Shown here one piece after another: positions 16,352 to 23,980 of a DNA stretch of 40,065 bases; position 1 is the first letter of the stretch, and each line of letters starts with the position of its first letter. The position numbers and the translations under genes were made by a program. The notes beneath the pieces are model-generated. The model did not search any database, was not told the origin of the DNA, and worked only from the letters and a program-made list of their open reading frames with translations. The stretch is from Bacteroidaceae bacterium (GTDB lineage: Bacteria; Bacteroidota; Bacteroidia; Bacteroidales; Bacteroidaceae): positions 1-40,065 of the forward strand of contig JAGAZE010000047.1 of NCBI GenBank assembly GCA_017940185.1, read 5' to 3'.

Positions 16352-17524
16352 TTATTTTTTGCGGTGGAGAGTGATGGTCACTATCTCTGGCGGCACACCG
16401 AAGCGCAATGGAATAAGTCCGCCGATGCCTGATGTCACATATAGGTATCTTCCGTTGTCTTCGTAGAGTCCGTGTATCTCTTTTCGTATCCACTTCAGCG
16501 GTGTGAATCCGAAGAGTGCTATCTGTCCGCCATGGGTGTGTCCGCTGAGTGTGAGTTGCGCGTGCGACTGTGGCAGTATGAGGTCACGCCATGTGGGTGG
16601 CTCATGCTCTACCACGATGGTAAAGGGTGTGCCTTCTATGCCTGTCATGGCTTTTTCGATATCTGCTCGTTTGTGCTCGGTGATATTGCCGTTGTCGTCG
16701 AGTCCCACTACCACTATAGAGTCGTTTTTTCCTCTGTGCAGCACGATATGTTCGTTTTTCAGCAGCTGCCACCCCATCTGTCGCTGCAGGCGTTGTGTCT
16801 CTTGCTCGTTGGCGCGCACTATGTTGCTGTCGGCGTGTATGTATTCGGCGTAGTCGTGGTTGCCCAACACCGACACCACACCATCGGTGGCTTTCAGTGC
16901 TGCCAGCAGGTGGCGATAGGGGTATATCTCTTGCGGCCGCAGGTTTTGCAGGTCTCCGGCGAAGACGATAAGGTTGGCTTTCTGTTGCTGCAGTGTGTGT
17001 AGTGCACGGTCGAGCACTTGTTGTCGGCTACCTCTGTAGCTGCCCACATGCAGGTCGGAGAACAGCGCAATGCGGTATCCGTCGTAGGCTTTCGGCAGGT
17101 CGGCGAAGTAAAGGTCCACCTGTTTCACCTCCAGTTGACGCACGCCGACAGTGAAACCGTAGATGGTGATATACACGCACCCTAGGGCGGCGGGTATTCC
17201 CACCAAGTTGCCATAGTTCCGCCGTCGGTGTGTGAGTCGTCGCAGCACATGTCCGAGGATTGAGCAGAGCGCGTAGACAGCCTTGGGCACTACCACGAGT
17301 CCTATGAGCCACAAGTATACTTCGAGTATATCGGGGTTGTCGGGTTGGAAGTGTGGTTGGAAATAGAGTATTGCCGTGTAGACCAGCATTGCTACCGTGG
17401 GCACACTCATCACCATCCACTTCACCCGTCTGCCTCGGCGTGTACGACGCAGGTAGCGCACGTAGAAATACAGGTCGGGCAGTAGAAGTATGAGCAGAAA
17501 GAAGATGATGTGACGTGCTATCAC
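16352..17524 (-). CDS. Membrane-anchored metallophosphoesterase
   Basis: 390 residues from a GTG at 17524; no ATG is available before residue 37 and the GTG retains the first membrane helix. Three or four N-terminal hydrophobic helices (IIFFLLILLLPDLYFYV, ...VYITIYGFTVGV) precede a calcineurin-like domain from about 150. Its metal motifs are present in order: FSDLHVGSY, FAGDLQN, GNHDY, VVEHEP and LSGHTHGGQ. YkuE-type proteins with this layout act on phospholipid-linked or UDP-linked substrates, but the substrate here is unknown. The following plsC gene points to lipid metabolism (inference). Confidence 0.9.
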   Translation of the reverse strand: MIARHIIFFLLILLLPDLYFYVRYLRRTRRGRRVKWMVMSVPTVAMLVYTAILYFQPHFQPDNPDILEVYLWLIGLVVVPKAVYALCSILGHVLRRLTHRRRNYGNLVGIPAALGCVYITIYGFTVGVRQLEVKQVDLYFADLPKAYDGYRIALFSDLHVGSYRGSRQQVLDRALHTLQQQKANLIVFAGDLQNLRPQEIYPYRHLLAALKATDGVVSVLGNHDYAEYIHADSNIVRANEQETQRLQRQMGWQLLKNEHIVLHRGKNDSIVVVGLDDNGNITEHKRADIEKAMTGIEGTPFTIVVEHEPPTWRDLILPQSHAQLTLSGHTHGGQIALFGFTPLKWIRKEIHGLYEDNGRYLYVTSGIGGLIPLRFGVPPEIVTITLHRKK

Positions 17525-17555
17525 GACGCTTTGCTGATTACGAGTTGTAAGTGTG

Positions 17556-18374
17556 TTATTGTAGTGGGGTGCCTGGTATGGTTTGCTGGCCTATTGCTTC
17601 CGCTTGCTGCTCTGTGGTGGCGGCAGGCTGTGCGGGCGTTGTTGCTGATGCAGAGGGTTGCTGCGGCAGCTCTTCCATTCCGTTCTGAATGTTCTGTATT
17701 CGCTGTGCGTCGTGTATATAGGCTTTCACATAGGGGTCATTCTTAAAATAGGTGGTAGCCTTGCTTATCAGGTCGTCAATCCACGGTGTGAATACAGGAT
17801 AGTCGTACGAGCTTGTCATCATCATAAACACGCCGGGTCCTAACACGTTGTTGAAGTTGTCGCTGATAAATGTTGTAATGAGACTGTCGAGTCGCTGATT
17901 GATGAGCAGGTATTCTTGACTTATCTGTTGTTCTACGACATTCATATCGTTTCCGTCCATAATGGCTTGGTCGTGTTTGCGTATGAGTTCCATCGACTGC
18001 ATCTGCAGTTGGTCGTATCTGCTGAGGAAGTCGTAGAGTTTGTCGTTCATGGGTGTTCCGCTGGCTTGTGCGGCACCCCGGGCCGATATCTGCACTTTAA
18101 TGTCGCCACTCTCTATCACCACGGGCATCATGTTTTCCTGCTCGGTGCTTATCGTCGCCATAGCGGCAGAGTCGACGGTGCCTGCGAAGGTGAACTTGCC
18201 ATGCACTACATCGCAAGAGTCGACATTGTGCGGTGCTTGCTGCTTCACCACTTTCAGGAACAATCGCTGTCCATCGAGTGTGGCCACATCGGAGGTGCCG
18301 CTGATTTGGAAACTGCTGGCACACGAGGTGAGCAACAGTAGGGATAAGAGTAGAAGGAATAGAGAATGCTTCAT
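17556..18374 (-). CDS. DUF4369-type lipoprotein
   Basis: 272 residues. A short hydrophobic signal ends in LLLTSCASS, a lipobox with Cys at 18. Residues 20-110 form a beta-rich domain with GTSDVATLDGQRLFLKV and FAGTVDSAAMATI, the pattern of DUF4369, a domain found at the N-terminus of many Bacteroidetes thiol-disulphide proteins. No thioredoxin domain follows. The rest is helical (about 115-225) and ends in a Gln/Ala/Thr/Pro-rich tail. It is the first gene of the run to plsC, 31 bases before the phosphoesterase gene. The role is unknown. Confidence 0.82.
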   Translation of the reverse strand: MKHSLFLLLLSLLLLTSCASSFQISGTSDVATLDGQRLFLKVVKQQAPHNVDSCDVVHGKFTFAGTVDSAAMATISTEQENMMPVVIESGDIKVQISARGAAQASGTPMNDKLYDFLSRYDQLQMQSMELIRKHDQAIMDGNDMNVVEQQISQEYLLINQRLDSLITTFISDNFNNVLGPGVFMMMTSSYDYPVFTPWIDDLISKATTYFKNDPYVKAYIHDAQRIQNIQNGMEELPQQPSASATTPAQPAATTEQQAEAIGQQTIPGTPLQ

Positions 18375-18463
18375 GACGAAAACAATCTTTTCACACTGTG
18401 CTGATAACTTTGTTTTTCACTATCTGACAGGCCACGTGGTGCTGCCAAGTGCCTTTGGTAGAG

Positions 18464-18471
18464 CAAAAGTA
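18464..18471 (-). promoter_or_regulatory. -7 element upstream of the DUF4369 lipoprotein
   Basis: TACTTTTG on the minus strand, 89 bases before the start codon, fits TAnnTTTG. A small inverted repeat TTACTTA-3-TAAGTAA at 18500-18516 lies 28 bases further upstream. Confidence 0.5.
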
Positions 18472-18605
18472 AAGCCTCTAGGGCAAATGGCGAACTTTTT
18501 TACTTAGTTTAAGTAAGCCACGGTGTTTTTTTACATTTTTTACAATATGGAATGGGGGGCATTGAGAAAAAGGGGAACGTCGGTGCTCTCAACTGGTCTG
18601 CTGGT

Positions 18606-19034
18606 CTACTCGTCTTGTTCTTTGGGTGTATTGTTCTTTCTCAGTTCGTGGTCGATGCGGTGGGTGGTATAAATCTCAAGCAGTGCTGCCACGAGCAGTG
18701 CGATAATCCACTTATTATAGAGCCATGTGTAGTAGTCGTGTGGGTCGGTGAAATACTGTTTCAGGAATCCGTAGCTGCTTTCTATCATCATGAGTGCTGC
18801 CACGATGAAGAGCACATCGGCGAGCAGCATGATGCGGCGCAGTCGGCGCACGACGAAGTTGGCCCCTTCGTACCGTTGGCACATCTGTACGAGACTGAAG
18901 GCCAAGGCACCGGCCAGTGCCACCCAGCAGGCTATCTGCTGATGGAGAAGAAAGACATAGCAGCCTGTACCGGCTACCAACAGCAGGCCGCCGACAAGCA
19001 TGATGATGGTTTGCAAGGGAGAGAGTCGTTGCAT
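18606..19034 (-). CDS. Four-helix membrane protein, function unknown
   Basis: 142 residues with four predicted membrane helices: IIMLVGGLLLVAGTGCYVFL, WVALAGALAFSLVQM, IMLLADVLFIVAALMMI and WIIALLVAALLEIYTT. A basic patch RRLRR lies between helices 2 and 3, and the tail is charged (HRIDHELRKN). I know of no enzymatic motif in it. It starts 22 bases after the FtsB/DivIC-like gene, a pairing I believe recurs in Bacteroidales, so a link to cell division or envelope is possible but unproven. Confidence 0.8.
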   Translation of the reverse strand: MQRLSPLQTIIMLVGGLLLVAGTGCYVFLLHQQIACWVALAGALAFSLVQMCQRYEGANFVVRRLRRIMLLADVLFIVAALMMIESSYGFLKQYFTDPHDYYTWLYNKWIIALLVAALLEIYTTHRIDHELRKNNTPKEQDE

Positions 19035-19056
19035 GGCGTTTGGTCATTTGGGAGTG

Positions 19057-19374
19057 TTATTCTTGCTCGTTGTTGAGGTCGGTGCTGAGCACGAAGATGG
19101 TTTCGTCATCTTGCTTCATGAAGTATTTCTTGCGCGCAATATCGCGTATAGCCTTTGGGTCGGTCTTCAGTTTCACCACCATGGCGGAGTCGGCCCGGAA
19201 CTGTGCAGTAAACTTCTGTATCTCTTCTTTCAGATTTTGGATTTCTGAGCTATAGGCTAAACGTTTCATCATACTATTCTTGTCGATGAACACTACGAGC
19301 AGTATGCCTACCACTATGACGATGCCGTATTTGAAGCGGCTGAGGAAACGAAAGAAGAATTTTACGGGCTTCAT
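19057..19374 (-). CDS. Septum formation initiator (FtsB/DivIC family)
   Basis: 105 residues. A short basic cytoplasmic start (MKPVKFFFRFLSRFKYG), one membrane helix (IVIVVGILLVVFI), then a heptad-like coiled coil (about 40-70, SEIQNLKEEIQKFTAQF) are followed by DPKAIRDIARKKYFMKQDDE. That last segment is the signature of DivIC/FtsB proteins, which form a trimer with FtsL and FtsQ/DivIB at the divisome and control septal peptidoglycan synthesis. The length fits the family. It is followed by the four-helix membrane protein gene. Confidence 0.92.
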   Translation of the reverse strand: MKPVKFFFRFLSRFKYGIVIVVGILLVVFIDKNSMMKRLAYSSEIQNLKEEIQKFTAQFRADSAMVVKLKTDPKAIRDIARKKYFMKQDDETIFVLSTDLNNEQE

Positions 19375-19380
19375 ATTAGT

Positions 19381-19412
19381 CGTTTGGGCGTTTAGTCGTT
19401 TGGGCGTTTAGG
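19381..19412. repeat. 16-bp tandem duplication upstream of the FtsB-like gene
   Basis: CGTTTGGGCGTTTAGT at 19381-19396 is repeated at 19397-19412 with one change at the last base. It lies in the leader of the FtsB-like gene and next to a GTCAACTTG-type repeat. Confidence 0.85.
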
Positions 19413-19423
19413 AGCAATTTGTC

Positions 19424-19457
19424 TACTTGTCAACTCATCTACTTGTCAACTCGTCAA
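19424..19457. repeat. GTCAACTTG-type repeat at the end of the agmatine deiminase gene
   Basis: CTACTTGTCAACTCAT is followed by CTACTTGTCAACTCGTCAAC. It overlaps the TGA of the deiminase gene (19454-19456). Related copies occur at 22498, 35241 and 37214, each directly after a stop codon. Confidence 0.8.
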
Positions 19458-20506
19458 CCATTTGCTTTAGGTGGATAGTATTGCATGGTGAGGCAGTGTA
19501 TTGATCCGTGTTGTCGGATGATGACGGTGCTGTCGATGCCTATCACCTCTCTTTCGGGGAATGCTTGTTGCAGCGTTGCCAAGGCTTGTGCGTCCTTTTC
19601 TGGTTGCCCATAGGTGGGACAGAGCACCGCACCGTTTATCACAAGGTAGTTGGCATAGGTGGCTGGCAGTCGCTCTCCGTCGTACTCAATGGCATCGGGC
19701 AGCGGCAAGGGCAGCAGACGATAGGGCTTGCCGTCAAGGGTACGTAGCTTGCGCAGCTCTTTTTCCATGGCCTTGAGTTCGGCATAGTGTGCGTCTTTGC
19801 TGTCGTCACACGCTATATATATAATGGTGTCGTCGGGTGCGAGGCGGGCGAGCGTGTCGATATGTCCGTCGGTATCGTCGCCTATGAGTTGTCCGTGTTG
19901 CAGCCACACCACTCTCTTTGCTCCCAGCCAGCGTTTCAGCCGGGCTGTTATCTGCCGTTGGGTGAGCGGTTGATTGCGATGGGGTGCCAACAGACATTGG
20001 CTGGTGGTCATCACAGTGCCTTTGCCGTCGCTTTCTATACTACCTCCTTCGAGCACGAAGTCGCCGTGGTCTTCACAGAATCGGAGCAGGTCGGTATCTT
20101 GCTCCAGGTGGAGTGTCACCTTATTGTCTCTTTCGGCGGCAAACTTCCCTCCCCATCCATTGAAGCGGAAGGCGAGTGCCTTTGTGGAGGAGTTGCCGTC
20201 TACCACGGTAACATGTGCGAAGTCGCGTGCCCAGGTGTCATCGGTCGTGTAGGCTGACATGCTGACACGCTGCAGGTGCTTCTTGGGCAGACGCGAGGCG
20301 AGATAGTCATGCAGCCAGGTCGTGTCGGGTGCCACGATGTGCACTGCCTCGTAGGCCGTGATTGCACGTATGAGGTCAACATAGGTGGCTTGTATATCGT
20401 TGAGGTAGGGTCGCCAATCGCTATTCTGGTGTGGCCATGCCAGCAACACTGCTTGCTGCGGTTCCCATTCGGCGGGCATACGGCGTTGTTGATTAATGGT
20501 TGGCAT
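19454..20506 (-). CDS. aguA: Agmatine deiminase (peptidyl-arginine deiminase superfamily)
   Basis: 350 residues from the ATG at 20506 (MPTINQQRRMPAEWEPQ); the 41 upstream codons overlap the promoter. It hydrolyses agmatine to N-carbamoylputrescine and ammonia in polyamine synthesis. Family motifs are MPAEWEPQQAVLLAWPH at the start, DDTWARDF, FNGWGGKF, FVLEGGSIESDGKGT, GDDTDGHIDTLA (catalytic His-Asp) and HGSIHCLTMQ with the catalytic cysteine at 338. The usual partner AguB amidohydrolase is not in the window. A free or peptidyl-arginine deiminase role cannot be excluded, but there is no signal peptide. Confidence 0.92.
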   Translation of the reverse strand: MPTINQQRRMPAEWEPQQAVLLAWPHQNSDWRPYLNDIQATYVDLIRAITAYEAVHIVAPDTTWLHDYLASRLPKKHLQRVSMSAYTTDDTWARDFAHVTVVDGNSSTKALAFRFNGWGGKFAAERDNKVTLHLEQDTDLLRFCEDHGDFVLEGGSIESDGKGTVMTTSQCLLAPHRNQPLTQRQITARLKRWLGAKRVVWLQHGQLIGDDTDGHIDTLARLAPDDTIIYIACDDSKDAHYAELKAMEKELRKLRTLDGKPYRLLPLPLPDAIEYDGERLPATYANYLVINGAVLCPTYGQPEKDAQALATLQQAFPEREVIGIDSTVIIRQHGSIHCLTMQYYPPKANG

Positions 20507-20550
20507 GGCAAATGTTCGAGGAGGAGGGGCTTTGTTGCCACTCCTGGCGG

Positions 20551-20585
20551 CAAATTTACGTACAAAAAGCGAGATGATGCACAAA
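20551..20585 (-). promoter_or_regulatory. Promoter of the agmatine deiminase gene
   Basis: On the minus strand TTTG (20585-20582) and TAAATTTG (20558-20551) are separated by 23 bases, within the Bacteroidetes spacing. The -7 element is 45 bases from the ATG. Confidence 0.7.
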
Positions 20586-20607
20586 GTGCGCGCAAAAACG
20601 CAACTGG

Positions 20608-20642
20608 TTTGTTTTCTTTCTATAAACAAATCACTACTTTTG
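20608..20642 (+). promoter_or_regulatory. Promoter of the DRGH nuclease-ispE pair
   Basis: TTTG at 20608-20611 and TACTTTTG at 20635-20642 are separated by 23 bases, 61 bases before the nuclease ATG. It is divergent from the deiminase promoter, with the two -33 elements 22 bases apart. Confidence 0.75.
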
Positions 20643-20702
20643 CAATCGGCAGCAGCAGTGCTTCACTGCATCTTGCTATCATTATTTTAGAACCGTTCAG
20701 CT

Positions 20703-21578
20703 ATGTTTTCCCGTCATTTTCTCTTTCTTGTCCCTCTCTATGCCTTGCTTCTTGTAAGTTGTCGTGTGGGCAATGGCGACCGGCCTCTCGTCGGTGGCAG
20801 CTATGATGTCTCCGGCAGCATGCGCACCACCTCTTCGACGGAAGACGGGGAGGATGCCTTGGAGGAGGATGCCCTGGATGACGCTGTGTTGGAAGAAGAT
20901 GCCGACCTGCTGCCGGCCCCGCTCACCGACCGTCCTGAGCAGCGCCTGATGCGCAAGGCCTACAGCGTGAGCTACAACTGCACCACACGTCTGCCCAACT
21001 GGGTGCAGTGGACGCTGACGGCCGACCACACCGACGGGCGCTATAGTCGTCGCGGACAGCAGTTTCACGAAGACGAGGAGGTGGCCACGCCGCGCGCTAC
21101 GCACTACGACTACATGCGCTCTGGCTACGACCGTGGCCACATGTGCCCCTCAGGCGACAACAAGTGGGACGCCGAGGCGCAGGAGCAATCATTTCTGCTG
21201 ACCAATGTATGCCCGCAGAACCACGACCTCAACACCGGCGACTGGAACGAACTGGAGATACAATGCCGCCGATGGGCAAAGCGCTATGGAAGGATTTACA
21301 TTGTGTGCGGTCCTGTGCTATATCGCCAGAAGCACAAGACCATAGGTCGCAACCGTGTAGTTGTCCCCGAAGCGTTCTTCAAGGTAGTACTGCGTCTTGG
21401 CGACGAGCCTGCATGTATTGCCTTTATATACCGCAACAAGGAGGGAAACCGTCCCAAGGGCGACTATGTGAATAGCCTGCGAGAGGTGGAACGCATTACG
21501 AAGATACACTTCTTCAGTGGTCTTGACAGTGACATCCGCGCCCTGATAGAAAACGAGGCAGACATCAACGACTGGTGA
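20703..21578 (+). CDS. Secreted DNA/RNA non-specific endonuclease (DRGH family), lipoprotein
   Basis: 291 residues. The signal ends in LLLVSC (lipobox, Cys20). A very acidic stretch (about 48-67, ED-rich) separates it from the nuclease domain, about 85-285. The ββα-metal motif DRGHMCPSGD places the catalytic His at 146. The metal-ligand Asn lies in TNVCPQNHDLNTGDWNELE, and YIVCGPVL is also typical. Such enzymes degrade DNA and RNA outside the cytoplasm for nutrition or biofilm remodelling. The acidic stretch is unusually dense. It starts 61 bases after its promoter and is followed 44 bases later by ispE. Confidence 0.92.
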   Translation: MFSRHFLFLVPLYALLLVSCRVGNGDRPLVGGSYDVSGSMRTTSSTEDGEDALEEDALDDAVLEEDADLLPAPLTDRPEQRLMRKAYSVSYNCTTRLPNWVQWTLTADHTDGRYSRRGQQFHEDEEVATPRATHYDYMRSGYDRGHMCPSGDNKWDAEAQEQSFLLTNVCPQNHDLNTGDWNELEIQCRRWAKRYGRIYIVCGPVLYRQKHKTIGRNRVVVPEAFFKVVLRLGDEPACIAFIYRNKEGNRPKGDYVNSLREVERITKIHFFSGLDSDIRALIENEADINDW

Positions 21579-21622
21579 ACCACTGCCCGTCACACTCACC
21601 TACCTACCCTATTCCCGACACC

Positions 21623-22474
21623 ATGACGACACACATACAACTGCATCCCTGCGCAAAGGTAAACCTCGGACTCAACATCGTCGGCATCCGCCAGGACGGA
21701 TACCACGACATCGAGACGGTGTTCTACCCCATTCCGCTCTGTGACGAGCTTACTGTTGCCTTACAGTCATCGTCCGACGCAGGTATGCCGGCATGCCATC
21801 TCACGATGGAAGGACGTCCCATAGAAGGCAAGACGTCCGACAATCTTGTGGTGCGCGCCTATCATCTGCTGGCTGATGACATGCCTCTGCCGCCCGTCCA
21901 CGTCACCCTCCGCAAGGTAATCCCTACGCAGGCAGGGCTCGGTGGCGGTTCAAGCGATGCCGCCGCCATGCTCAACGCTCTTAACAGCCTGTTCAACCTT
22001 CACCTCAGCCACGACACATTGCAGTGCTATGCTGCACGTCTGGGTGCCGACTGCGCCTTTTTCATCACGAGCGAACCTGCCTTTGCCACAGGCATCGGCG
22101 ATGTGCTGACTCCCATCTCCCTCAACCTGAGTGGCTGGCATCTGCTGCTGGTGAAGCCCGACGATGCTGTGAGCACGCGCGAGGCTTATGCCGGTGTGAG
22201 TAGTGTGCATCCTGCTGTGTGCTGTCGTGATGCTGTGGCTCGGCCTGTTGAAGAATGGCATGCCTGCTTGCGTAATGACTTCGAGTTGTCGGTATTGCCA
22301 CAGCATCCACGCATAGCCGATGTACGTAGACGGATGAAGCAACTCCATGCCAACTACATACAACTGTCAGGCAGTGGCAGCACAATGTTTGCTCTGAGCC
22401 GCCGGTCTTTGAGCGAGGCACATGACTTGTGCCACTTGTTTGGCGACTGCTGGTGGAGAGAACTGGTGTTGTGA
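21623..22474 (+). CDS. ispE: 4-diphosphocytidyl-2-C-methyl-D-erythritol kinase
   Basis: 283 residues from the ATG at 21623 (MTTHIQLHPCAKVNLGLN); the longer frame starts with a GTG inside the end of the nuclease gene. It phosphorylates CDP-methylerythritol in the non-mevalonate isoprenoid pathway. PCAKVNLGLNIVGIRQDGYHDIETV is the N-terminal signature with the Lys-Asn substrate pair. The GHMP ATP loop is PTQAGLGGGSSDAAAML, and LSGSGSTMFAL is the third GHMP motif. It is probably co-transcribed with the nuclease gene. Confidence 0.96.
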   Translation: MTTHIQLHPCAKVNLGLNIVGIRQDGYHDIETVFYPIPLCDELTVALQSSSDAGMPACHLTMEGRPIEGKTSDNLVVRAYHLLADDMPLPPVHVTLRKVIPTQAGLGGGSSDAAAMLNALNSLFNLHLSHDTLQCYAARLGADCAFFITSEPAFATGIGDVLTPISLNLSGWHLLLVKPDDAVSTREAYAGVSSVHPAVCCRDAVARPVEEWHACLRNDFELSVLPQHPRIADVRRRMKQLHANYIQLSGSGSTMFALSRRSLSEAHDLCHLFGDCWWRELVL

Positions 22475-22497
22475 GTATGCCGCTCATGCAAGAGTGT

Positions 22498-22513
22498 CAG
22501 CCTGTCAACTTGT
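22498..22513. repeat. Short GTCAACTTG-type repeat after ispE
   Basis: The core CTGTCAACTTGT lies 25-40 bases after the ispE stop. It is a short copy of the element found after the deiminase, trmB and ptb genes, in the opposite orientation relative to its gene. Confidence 0.5.
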
Positions 22514-22534
22514 AAATCCTTCCTTGAAAAATCG

Positions 22535-22565
22535 TCTGATATTCTTGCACGGATATCAGATTGTT
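22535..22565 (+). terminator. Inverted repeat after ispE that overlaps the rocD promoter
   Basis: TCTGATAT (22535-22542) and ATATCAGA (22553-22560) are perfect arms with a 10-base loop, followed by TTGTTTTTATTA. It can act as the ispE terminator. The rocD -33 element (TTG at 22545-22547) lies in its loop. Confidence 0.6.
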
Positions 22566-22578
22566 TTTATTATCTTTG
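22545..22578 (+). promoter_or_regulatory. rocD promoter
   Basis: TTG at 22545-22547 and TATCTTTG at 22571-22578 are separated by 23 bases. The -7 element is 31 bases before the rocD ATG. Confidence 0.65.
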
Positions 22579-22608
22579 CCCTATATTTATCATCAACCTT
22601 TTAGATCT

Positions 22609-23898
22609 ATGGCAACAAAGACCTCAAAAAAGCCGACGAAGGCTGCTGCCAGCAAGGCGAAGGCACCTGTCGCAACGCAAAACACCAGTAAGAAACTGAT
22701 GGCAATGGAAGAAAAGTACGGCGCCCACAACTACCACCCCCTGCCCGTAGTGCTGCAGAAGGGTAAAGGCATCTACGTGTGGGACGTGGAAGGCAAGAAG
22801 TATTTCGACTTCCTCTCATCCTACTCCGCCGTGAACCAGGGCCACTGCCATCCCAAGATTGTGAAGGCACTGAAGGATCAGGCCGGCAAGCTGTGTCTCA
22901 CCTCGCGCGCCTTCTACAGCGAGGCGTTGTGCGAGTATGAGAAGTTTATGCACCAATACTTCGGCTACGACCGCGTGCTGCCTATGAACACTGGTGCTGA
23001 GGGCGTGGAGACAGCACTGAAACTGGCTCGCCGCTGGGGCGTTGCCAAGAAAGGCATACCCAACGACAAGGTAAAGATTATCTGCTGCAGTGGCAACTTC
23101 CACGGACGCACCGTCACCGTCATCACCATGAGCGACGACCCGAGTAGCTTTGCCGACTATGGTCCGCTTACTCCTGGCTTCATCCGCATACCCTACAACG
23201 ACACCAAGGCATTGGAGAAGGTGCTGAAGAAGCAGGGTGACGAGGTGTGTGCCTTCATCGCCGAACCCATACAGGGTGAAGCAGGCGTGTTTGTGCCCGA
23301 CGAGGGATATCTGAAGAAGTGCTACGACCTGTGCAAGGCGCACAACGTGCTGTTCATCGCCGACGAGGTGCAGACAGGTATCGCCCGCACAGGCAAGATG
23401 CTGTGCTCGCAGCACGACGGCATACGCCCCGACATCGTCATCCTGGGCAAGGCCCTCGGCGGTGGTGTGCTGCCTGTGAGTGCCTGCCTGGCCGATGACG
23501 ATATCATGCTCAACATCAAACCTGGCGAGCATGGTTCTACCTTCGGCGGTTTCCCACTCGCTGCCAAGGTGGCCATGGCTGCCCTTGAGGTGGTGAAGGA
23601 AGAAAAGCTCGTGCAAAACGCAGAGAAGATGGGACGACTGTTCCGCGAGGAGGTCAAAAAGATCAAGTCACCCTTCATCGTACAAGTGCGTGGCCGCGGA
23701 CTGCTCAACGCCATCGTTACCAAGCCCATTGGCAAGAAGACGGCATGGGACATCTGCCTGAAGATGCGCGACAACGGCCTGTTGGCCAAGCCCACGCACG
23801 ACGACATCATACGCTTTGCACCGCCACTCTGCATCAACGAAACAGAGATAAAGAAAGCTGTGGCCATCATCAAGAAGACTTTTGAAGAGATGGCATAG
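22609..23898 (+). CDS. rocD: Ornithine aminotransferase (class III PLP aminotransferase)
   Basis: 429 residues from the ATG at 22609. A Lys/Ala-rich N-terminus ([16 protein letters not shown]) precedes the class III fold. It moves the delta-amino group of ornithine to 2-oxoglutarate, giving glutamate semialdehyde. Landmarks are [64 protein letters not shown] and the PLP lysine at 281 in [24 protein letters not shown] follows. YSAVNQGH and SRAFY favour RocD over acetylornithine transaminase. Its product is also the intermediate of PutA. It has its own promoter and terminator. Confidence 0.93.
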   Translation: MATKTSKKPTKAAASKAKAPVATQNTSKKLMAMEEKYGAHNYHPLPVVLQKGKGIYVWDVEGKKYFDFLSSYSAVNQGHCHPKIVKALKDQAGKLCLTSRAFYSEALCEYEKFMHQYFGYDRVLPMNTGAEGVETALKLARRWGVAKKGIPNDKVKIICCSGNFHGRTVTVITMSDDPSSFADYGPLTPGFIRIPYNDTKALEKVLKKQGDEVCAFIAEPIQGEAGVFVPDEGYLKKCYDLCKAHNVLFIADEVQTGIARTGKMLCSQHDGIRPDIVILGKALGGGVLPVSACLADDDIMLNIKPGEHGSTFGGFPLAAKVAMAALEVVKEEKLVQNAEKMGRLFREEVKKIKSPFIVQVRGRGLLNAIVTKPIGKKTAWDICLKMRDNGLLAKPTHDDIIRFAPPLCINETEIKKAVAIIKKTFEEMA

Positions 23899-23912
23899 TA
23901 TTGATTATTATA

Positions 23913-23960
23913 TCGGGGGGGTAGGAATGGCTGTCGCTCTTTCCTACCCCCCGAGTTTTT
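23913..23960 (+). terminator. Intrinsic terminator of rocD
   Basis: A 14-base-pair stem (23913-23927 with 23941-23954, one bulged G) with a G7/C6 tract is followed by GTTTTT. It lies 14 bases after the rocD stop. Confidence 0.92.
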
Positions 23961-23980
23961 CCGCCCCCAACTTTCACACC

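Noticed and set aside
22609-23898. Acetylornithine aminotransferase for arginine synthesis
   Set aside because: Segments YSAVNQGH and SRAFYSE and the Lys-rich N-terminus fit ornithine aminotransferase better, and no arg genes are adjacent.
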